NCBI GenBank assembly: GCA_029262095.1
Contig: JAJDAB010000130.1
Span: 1 to 13,399, forward strand
Length of the DNA: 13,399 nt
Reading direction: 5' to 3'
DNA from: Candidatus Hydrogenedentota bacterium
Lineage (GTDB): Bacteria; Hydrogenedentota; Hydrogenedentia; Hydrogenedentales; SLHB01
The notes under the pieces are model-generated. The model did not search any database. It had not been told where the DNA came from and saw only the letters and a list, made by a program, of their open reading frames with translations. Every line of letters starts with the position of its first letter. The stretch's first letter is position 1. Below are positions 6,106-11,716 of this stretch, one piece after another. The position numbers and the translations under genes are program-made.

Positions 6106-6485
6106 CAGCGAGCAGGCCTGTAAGCCGAATCCTGTCCCCGCACATCGTGAGATGTACGATGGGCGACCATTCATCTGGGACGTACGTCGCCGCACGCCTC
6201 ATGCGTCCTACCCGGGAACGAAGCGGGCCACTTCATAGTTCCCCTATTTGGACTTGCTCCGGGTGGGGTTTAGCGAGCCGGTCTGTTGCCAGAACCGCTG
6301 GTGCGCTCTTACCGCACCTTTTCACCCTTACCGGCCCCGCGCCGAAACGCAGGACGTAGGCGGTGTGTTTTCTGTGCCACTTTCCGTCGGGTCGCCCCAC
6401 CTTGGCGTTACCAAGCACCCTGCCCTGTGGAGTTCGGACTTTCCTCGAATCGCCGAAACAACCCGCGGCCGCCCGGCCTACTCCA
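6106..6485 (-). ncRNA. rnpB: RNase P RNA, bacterial type A
   Basis: The catalytic RNA that matures tRNA 5' ends. On the minus strand the universally conserved P4 5' strand GAGGAAAGTCC lies at 6446-6436 and is followed by GAACTCCACAGGGCAGGGTG; the P4 3' strand ACAGGATTCGGCTTA lies at 6135-6121. The P15 region carries the GGTAA that pairs with tRNA CCA ends, around 6313-6309. P1 closes the molecule: GAGTAGGCC (6483-6475) pairs with GGCCTGCTC (6118-6110), including one G-U pair. The ends are set from P1 and are good to a few bases, about 380 nt in total. An open frame across the RNA on the same strand (within 6616-6233) is the familiar false protein seen over rnpB. A strong terminator follows. 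Confidence 0.96.
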
Positions 6486-6489
6486 TGGT

Positions 6490-6495
6490 AGTATA
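6490..6495 (-). promoter_or_regulatory. rnpB: Candidate -10 element of rnpB
   Basis: TATACT on the minus strand, placed about 5 nt before the predicted RNA 5' end near 6485, the expected distance. No clear -35 hexamer is visible; any -35 would fall inside the first codons of the divergent beta-propeller gene. Confidence 0.5.
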
Positions 6496-6503
6496 GCTGA
6501 ATT

Positions 6504-7487
6504 ATGGCTAGAAACGGTTTCCAAATCTTGCGTGTTTGGGCTGTGTTCTGTGTTGCGGCGATTGTTGCGAACGCGCGCGCACATTCCGAAGCGGAAGTAT
6601 TGGTCGAGGGACTCAAGCAACCTTCTGACGTCGTCGTGGGCGAAAACCACGTTTATTGTTCGGTGCGTGGTGAGAAACGTTTGATGCGGATCGGGCGCGT
6701 TGGTGGTCGGCCAAATACAATCGCTGAGAACCAAGCGCACATCGGGAGAGTCGCGCTTGATTCCGAACCTTACAGTGGCGACTCATATGTTTACTGGATG
6801 AATGGGCCGCGGATCATTAAGCGGTTGCAGCGGGGCGGACCCGAGGTTGTTGTCACTGAGACCGAGTTTCGTGGTGGGCGTGGGCCAAGTGGACTCGCGG
6901 TCTTCGGTTCGCAGGTGTATTGGACGCTCTATTTTGCCGATGCAGGCAAAGTCATGTCCGTGGCCACAGGTGGTGGCACTCAGAAAACGCTTGCGGAAGG
7001 ACAAGGCGGTCCGTTTATCCTAGCTGTTGATTCAGACTATGTATTTTGGACGAATCACTTGAGTGCGAAGAAACAAGTGATGCGGTATGACTTCAAGAAT
7101 GGTCAGGTAGACACCGTCGCTCGCGATCAACAGAATCCAACATGGGTGGCAGTCGATGACTCCGGCGTTTATTGGACCGACTTGCGGCCTGGTCAGGGAT
7201 CAGTGTTGCGCGCGCGCAAATCCGGAGGGGCGCAGGAGGTCGTGGCGGAGGGCCAGAAGGGGCCGAGCGTAGTAGCGCTTGATAACGATTTCGTTTATTG
7301 GACGGATCTTACATTTAATTCGGGCCGTGTTGCGGCGGAATCTTCAATCCGCCGGAGGCCGAAGGCTGGTGGGGAAATCGAAACTGTAGTCACCGAAACT
7401 GGCCACATCTGGGGGCTTGCGGTTCGCGACGGCGAAATCTATTGGACCAACTACACGGAAGGCCATCTTAGCCGCATCTATCCGTAA
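6504..7487 (+). CDS. Secreted YWTD-like beta-propeller protein
   Basis: The 327-residue protein starts with a signal peptide (hydrophobic core VWAVFCVAAIVA, likely cut after ANARA at 26). The rest is a chain of repeats, each with a strand ending VYWT or a variant: VYCS (50), VYWM (96), VYWT (138), VFWT (180), VYWT (222), VYWT (264), IYWT (312). The middle spacing is a regular 42 residues. Each repeat also carries VAVD-type strands, GG turns and 'AEGQ.GP' linkers. This is a six- or seven-bladed beta-propeller related to the YWTD/NHL class, usually a binding or scaffold domain; no catalytic residues are seen. The ATG has no clear ribosome site and lies about 20 bp from the divergent rnpB 5' end. 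The stop is 10 bp from the convergent HEAT-type gene. Ligand unknown. Confidence 0.85.
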   Translation: MARNGFQILRVWAVFCVAAIVANARAHSEAEVLVEGLKQPSDVVVGENHVYCSVRGEKRLMRIGRVGGRPNTIAENQAHIGRVALDSEPYSGDSYVYWMNGPRIIKRLQRGGPEVVVTETEFRGGRGPSGLAVFGSQVYWTLYFADAGKVMSVATGGGTQKTLAEGQGGPFILAVDSDYVFWTNHLSAKKQVMRYDFKNGQVDTVARDQQNPTWVAVDDSGVYWTDLRPGQGSVLRARKSGGAQEVVAEGQKGPSVVALDNDFVYWTDLTFNSGRVAAESSIRRRPKAGGEIETVVTETGHIWGLAVRDGEIYWTNYTEGHLSRIYP

Positions 7488-7497
7488 GCGATGGGGA

Positions 7498-8394
7498 TTA
7501 CTCTTCCGCAGAGTAAACTTCGCCGGGTTGCACGAGCGGGAGCATGGCCAATTGCACCAATGGTTGGTCAACGCTGGATTTGTTGGCGTTCCAGTGATCT
7601 TGCCACTCGTCCTGGCTTTCGAAATCTGTGTTCCAAATCGACTTGAGTGCGGCGTTTGCCACTACAACGAGGCGCGGGTTACCGGAACCTGCAGCGTCGA
7701 TTAGCAGTGGCGTTGCACCTTTTGCTTTCAGTTTGCCGAGTGATCTGGCGGCAGCGATTCGGACGTTGTAGTCCGGATCGACCATGCCGCGCCCGAGGAT
7801 CTCGGCGCGGTCAGGCGATTCACCATCGCCGAATACGGTGAGTGCCATCGCGCGACCGTTGGGCGCCGGGCATGTGATATGCGACCGCGCGGCACGCGCG
7901 CCCAGAAATGTGTCGATACTCGCGAAGACATCGAGTGCGCCCGCGATGAGATTCGGTTCGAGGGTTTGCATGGCGTAGGGCAAGTACTTGTTGAGTGGGG
8001 CAGTGTTTTCGTGGAATTTCAGAATGGTCTGTTTCGCTCGATCATAGATCTCCGAATCTTCCGATTGCATTGAGAACAAGAGCGATTCAATTTCTTGACG
8101 TTGTTTCACGTCGAGGCCGGTCTTGCGCTCAAGGTCGGCGAGGCGCTTGCGCGCGTCTTCCAGGGCGGCTTGAGGATCGAAGTGACCGGTCATTTCGTTT
8201 TCTTCCACGAGTGCGATGTTTGTCGCGGGATAGGTCCGTTCCATGTCGCCGATACTGATGCGGACAGTCTCCTCGTTTTGGAATTGGATTTTGCCGTGTA
8301 CGCGAACACCGCTTTTCAGAACGATGGTGTCTGCTACGGCAGCGAAGCCTAGTACAAGGCTAGCGACCGCAATTGCGGCGATCTGTCGAATCAT
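7498..8394 (-). CDS. Secreted HEAT-type repeat protein, module copy 1
   Basis: The start is taken at 8394 (an internal Met of the longer reading from 8466): AGAGG lies 9-10 nt upstream, a signal peptide begins here (MIRQIAAIAVASLVLGFAAVA, cut before Asp22), and the paralogue at 11700 starts the same way. The 298 residues comprise a small beta domain (about 22-66: DTIVLKSGVRVHGKI, then TVRISIGDMERTYPATNIALVEEN), a charged helical part (75-130), and HEAT-like helices (about 180-255: DPDYNVRIAAARSLGKLKAKGATPLLIDAA). It ends with the conserved LPLVQPGEV tail. HEAT repeats form helical scaffolds that bind other proteins. It follows the large prepilin-like gene by 19 bp, and the pair recurs at 10786-13399, so it likely serves that protein. 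No enzyme motif is seen and the exact family is unknown to me. Confidence 0.82.
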   Translation of the reverse strand: MIRQIAAIAVASLVLGFAAVADTIVLKSGVRVHGKIQFQNEETVRISIGDMERTYPATNIALVEENEMTGHFDPQAALEDARKRLADLERKTGLDVKQRQEIESLLFSMQSEDSEIYDRAKQTILKFHENTAPLNKYLPYAMQTLEPNLIAGALDVFASIDTFLGARAARSHITCPAPNGRAMALTVFGDGESPDRAEILGRGMVDPDYNVRIAAARSLGKLKAKGATPLLIDAAGSGNPRLVVVANAALKSIWNTDFESQDEWQDHWNANKSSVDQPLVQLAMLPLVQPGEVYSAEE

Positions 8395-8413
8395 CGAATG
8401 TTTCCTCTCTCGG

Positions 8414-10681
8414 TTATTGATAGCGGAAGACCAGACGTGAGAAACCGACTTGCGATACGTCTTCAATTTCGAAGAAGCGACGGACGCGTGGGTCGTAGTT
8501 CATATAGAGGCCTGGGTCGCCATCTTCGTTTCCTGGAATAAGCATTCCGAGGTCAGCGGACACAAAGCCGCCGCGAATGTTCATTCGTCCGAACGTGTTC
8601 GAATTGTGCGAACCGTTGCCTCGCGTGTTCGAGAAGATGGCGTTGTTGCTGTAGAGCAGCCCGTCAAATGAGAATGGCTGACCGCTACTCGGTCGGGCTT
8701 GTTCGTCGTCCCACCAGATTTCGCGCATGTTCTCTTCGCTGATCCATGCGTTCATCGGGCTCATATATTGGTATGTTGCCCGGGTCATGATGCTCGGGTC
8801 GTATCCCTGTGCGACGATGTATTGCGCGAGGGTGGAAACACGGCTGGAATCATAGTGACTCGATCCATCGGAACCGGATCGGGTGTAGATGTTTCCGGGT
8901 TGACTGTCTCGCAGGCCGTACAGACGAGGGACATACGATGCATCGGCAGCGGCCTTGTCGACTTCGAGTTGATTGAAGATTTGCAGCTGTGAAGTTGTGA
9001 AGCTGTACTGTTGGCCTTGCCTCGGAACTTGGTTACCGCTTAGGTCGAACATATTGGGGTCGGATTCACCAGCGTCGATCACGCCGGCGTCGAAGTATCC
9101 CCGATTGACGGTTTCCGATGTTCCGTTTTTGGAGACCGTGCCATTAACATTGGCCTGGGAAACATCGATTCGTTGACCTTTGGTGGGCCAGTTTCCGGTG
9201 ACCTGGGTGTGGTTCTTGCCGCGAATCGTGAGGTAGTCTCCCATCATGATGCTGCCGCCAGCGATGAGTGCGAGGCCGTTCTCGGTGCCGCTTGCGGTGA
9301 CGCCAAATTCACCCGGTGCGTCGTTATAGGTTACGTCGCCCATGACGTACGCGTTGTTCTGAGCGAGGATTTGGCCGAAGCCTTCCACCTTGCCCGAAAT
9401 CATTACATCGCCCGCAACGGTAACCTTGCCGTCCAGGACGATCGGGTTGGACTCGGTACCGACGAGAACCAGGTTTCCATCGTAGTGACCATTGGCAGTC
9501 ATGTCGGTTGCGGCGGAATTCGACGAGGAGGGCAACGATGTGTCGGCGTATGTTGACCCATGCGGGACGCCGTGAACGACGCCACCGCTGATTGATCCTT
9601 CGGCGCTGTTTACGACGGGCGTGAACTCTGATGCGTCGACGACTCGATCACCATCGTCGTCGGGAAACGGCGCCGGGAACGAACTGGGTAGCGGGCCGTC
9701 TGTTTGTAAGGCGACATCGGCTGGATAGTTCTGGTAGAGATTCGAGAATTGATCGAGTAAGCCCTGCGCATCTAAGCCGGCTTGCGCCATGTCTACTTTA
9801 GTCATATCGCCGGATGTGGTGTCTTGCACGATCTTTCCGTTGGTATTGGTGAAATCGTAGGCCTTCATCGTCGAATTCGCAATGTCCGAAGTGGAGAGCG
9901 GAAGGGCTGTTGAGTGATCAATAACGTTACCTCGGGAATAGAGCGTGCCCGCGATATTCGAATCCGCACCGCCCGTCTTGAGGCGTAACGACTCGAGCGA
10001 TGCGATTTTGATTCTGTCGAACGAATTGTATTGGGTTGGGTCCGTATTCAGTTCTAAATCGACTTGCCGAAACTCGGCGTGGCACATAATGCATGAAATA
10101 TTATTCGCGAGTACGGCAAACTGAAAGCCATCGAACGGGAGTCCGGCCACTCGAACGGTTTGTATCGCCGTGCGTGTTTCGGTTCCGTAGTTGGCCCGGG
10201 CGGTAATCGTCAGCGTGGTGCCTGTCAAGTCATCGGTCCGATTAACGGTAATCGAATCTACGAACGCACTGTTTGCGAGTTCGACTACGTTGGCAGTATC
10301 GACCAGAACGGTCGCGTTAGCGACTTCGAAGTTGCCATCGCCGTTTTCGTCGTTTTCGTTGCCGGTTTGACCGCCGCTGTGGTCGAGATCTTCGTTATTT
10401 GCGATTGGGAAATTGTTGAGGAAGACTCGGTAGGAGGCCCAGTTGCCGGTCGTGTTGCCGTTGCTGGTGACGTAGGCTTGCCAGAGCGTAGCGATCGCGG
10501 AATCGATACCGGATTTGGCCGCTTCGTCTACGACTGCGCGTTGAACCGTTACATCGGTGAACCGTTTATTCGTCTGGACTTTTGCGACCACGAGGGTCAC
10601 AGCGCCGAAGACGATGACCGCAGCCAACGTAACCGCGACAAGTGCCATACCTTCTTGGTGATTCCGTTTTTGATATCTCAT
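8414..10681 (-). CDS. Large prepilin-like surface protein with CxxCH and beta-helix core
   Basis: The 755-residue protein starts at an ATG with GGAGGT 5 nt upstream (10687-10692). The N-terminus resembles PilX/type IV prepilins: short basic leader, Gly11-Met12, then a hydrophobic helix (about 12-35: MALVAVTLAAVIVFGAV), but position +5 after the Gly is Ala rather than the usual Glu. There follow an acidic Asn/Asp stretch (about 95-120), a c-type haem-like CIMCH at 197-201, an EF-hand-like loop at 341-352 (Asp341, 343, 345, 349, Glu352), and a Gly/Val/Ile-rich region (about 362-490) with the short periodic strands of a bactofilin-like right-handed beta-helix. The C-terminal part ends FFEIEDVSQVGFSRLVFRYQ. 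The second copy is at 11717-13399. A role as an exported, membrane-anchored or pilus-tip protein is inferred; substrate unknown. Confidence 0.82.
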   Translation of the reverse strand: MRYQKRNHQEGMALVAVTLAAVIVFGAVTLVVAKVQTNKRFTDVTVQRAVVDEAAKSGIDSAIATLWQAYVTSNGNTTGNWASYRVFLNNFPIANNEDLDHSGGQTGNENDENGDGNFEVANATVLVDTANVVELANSAFVDSITVNRTDDLTGTTLTITARANYGTETRTAIQTVRVAGLPFDGFQFAVLANNISCIMCHAEFRQVDLELNTDPTQYNSFDRIKIASLESLRLKTGGADSNIAGTLYSRGNVIDHSTALPLSTSDIANSTMKAYDFTNTNGKIVQDTTSGDMTKVDMAQAGLDAQGLLDQFSNLYQNYPADVALQTDGPLPSSFPAPFPDDDGDRVVDASEFTPVVNSAEGSISGGVVHGVPHGSTYADTSLPSSSNSAATDMTANGHYDGNLVLVGTESNPIVLDGKVTVAGDVMISGKVEGFGQILAQNNAYVMGDVTYNDAPGEFGVTASGTENGLALIAGGSIMMGDYLTIRGKNHTQVTGNWPTKGQRIDVSQANVNGTVSKNGTSETVNRGYFDAGVIDAGESDPNMFDLSGNQVPRQGQQYSFTTSQLQIFNQLEVDKAAADASYVPRLYGLRDSQPGNIYTRSGSDGSSHYDSSRVSTLAQYIVAQGYDPSIMTRATYQYMSPMNAWISEENMREIWWDDEQARPSSGQPFSFDGLLYSNNAIFSNTRGNGSHNSNTFGRMNIRGGFVSADLGMLIPGNEDGDPGLYMNYDPRVRRFFEIEDVSQVGFSRLVFRYQ

Positions 10682-10686
10682 GGCGT

Positions 10687-10692
10687 ACCTCC
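10687..10692 (-). promoter_or_regulatory. Ribosome binding site of the 10681 gene
   Basis: GGAGGT on the minus strand, 5 nt before the ATG at 10681, supports the start. The 104-bp gap that contains it (10682-10785) shows no terminator, so the downstream module copy may be read through from the upstream copy, from an internal promoter, or both. Confidence 0.65.
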
Positions 10693-10785
10693 ATACTTCC
10701 GAGCGGACTCATAGCAATGGTGCTCGATAATCAATCGATACGATCGCCCCACGAACGTAACGGTGAATTCTTACTTTGTTACGCC

Positions 10786-11700
10786 TTACTCGTCTTCGAA
10801 GACGGCGCCGGGCTCTACGAGTGGGAGCATGGCGACTTGGGTAAGCGGTGACTCAACAGTGCTCTTTTTTTGATCCCAGAATGATTGCCAATCGGCTTTC
10901 GTTTCAAAATCGATCGGCCGCGTGTCGGTGCTCCATGTGTGGCGCAAGGCAGCACGCGCGACGTTTACGAGATGCGGATCCGGTGCATCGACATTTTCGA
11001 TAAGTAGTGGAGTGGCTTCTCTTGCTTTCATCTGTCCGAGCGCGCGTGAAGCGGCGATACGAACCTCTGATTCAGGATCGACTGCACCTCGGGCGATAAT
11101 ATCGAGCTTTTCGAGTCCGGCGGTCTTTGCGAGGACGGTGAGTGCCATGGCGCGGCTAGTGGCGTCGGCGTCTGTGACGTGTGAGGCAGCGACTTGCGCC
11201 GCCCGATCGGGGGCGATTTCGCCCATAATTTCGAGAACGCCGGGCACAAATCGCGGTGAAAGGCCGGGCAACCACCACGCAAAGTATTTGTGCAGCGGCA
11301 CCTTTTTGTGAAATTTGACGAGCGAACGTTTCGCGTTGTCGTGAATGTCCGAATCGGTGGATTGAAGTTCGTACATTAATTCTTTTACTTCGCGGCGCTG
11401 GTCAGCGGTGAGGCCGGTCTCGCGAAACAATTCCGCGGCCCGTTGTTCGCCACGCCTAATTAGTTCCGCCGGGTCGAGCTTCCCCGTGTGATCGTTTTCC
11501 TCCAACACTGCAATTTTTGTTGCGGGATAGGTCTGTTCGCGATCGCCGATGCGGATACGGACAGTATCGTCGTCTTGATGCACGATAGTTCCGTTGATCC
11601 GAACACCGCTTTTGAGCATTACGGTGTCCCCTTCGGCCGGTGTTGCCAAGCCGAAGATGAGTGCCGTCGCTAGAATCGTTGCGCTAACCCATCGGATCAT
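10786..11700 (-). CDS. Secreted HEAT-type repeat protein, module copy 2
   Basis: Paralogue of the 8394-7498 protein: 304 residues, signal peptide (MIRWVSATILATALIFGLATPAEG, cut before Asp25), the same N-terminal beta domain (DTVMLKSGVRINGTI, TVRIRIGDREQTYPATKIAVLEEN), the same charged helical part, and HEAT-like helices (around VDPESEVRIAASRALGQMKAREATPLLIE). It also shares the tryptophan-containing DWQSFWDQKKSTV segment and the LPLVEPGAV tail. It lacks the Cys found in copy 1 near residue 175. A GGGG-type ribosome site lies before the ATG. It starts 16 bp after the stop of the second prepilin-like gene, the same order and spacing as copy 1. A non-enzymatic scaffold or assembly partner is the simplest guess. 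Confidence 0.82.
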   Translation of the reverse strand: MIRWVSATILATALIFGLATPAEGDTVMLKSGVRINGTIVHQDDDTVRIRIGDREQTYPATKIAVLEENDHTGKLDPAELIRRGEQRAAELFRETGLTADQRREVKELMYELQSTDSDIHDNAKRSLVKFHKKVPLHKYFAWWLPGLSPRFVPGVLEIMGEIAPDRAAQVAASHVTDADATSRAMALTVLAKTAGLEKLDIIARGAVDPESEVRIAASRALGQMKAREATPLLIENVDAPDPHLVNVARAALRHTWSTDTRPIDFETKADWQSFWDQKKSTVESPLTQVAMLPLVEPGAVFEDE

Positions 11701-11716
11701 AGGTGGCCCCTTTTCG

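Noticed and set aside
6233..6616. 127-residue open frame on the minus strand
   Set aside because: It reads through the RNase P RNA; its sequence is the familiar false protein called over rnpB.
8395..8466. Longer N-terminus for the HEAT-type protein, overlapping the upstream gene
   Set aside because: The signal peptide, ribosome site and paralogue all support the ATG at 8394.
9173..9556. Plus-strand open frames across the large prepilin-like genes (also 10160-10714, 12320-12580)
   Set aside because: These are antisense readings of well-supported coding sequence, without ribosome sites or domains.
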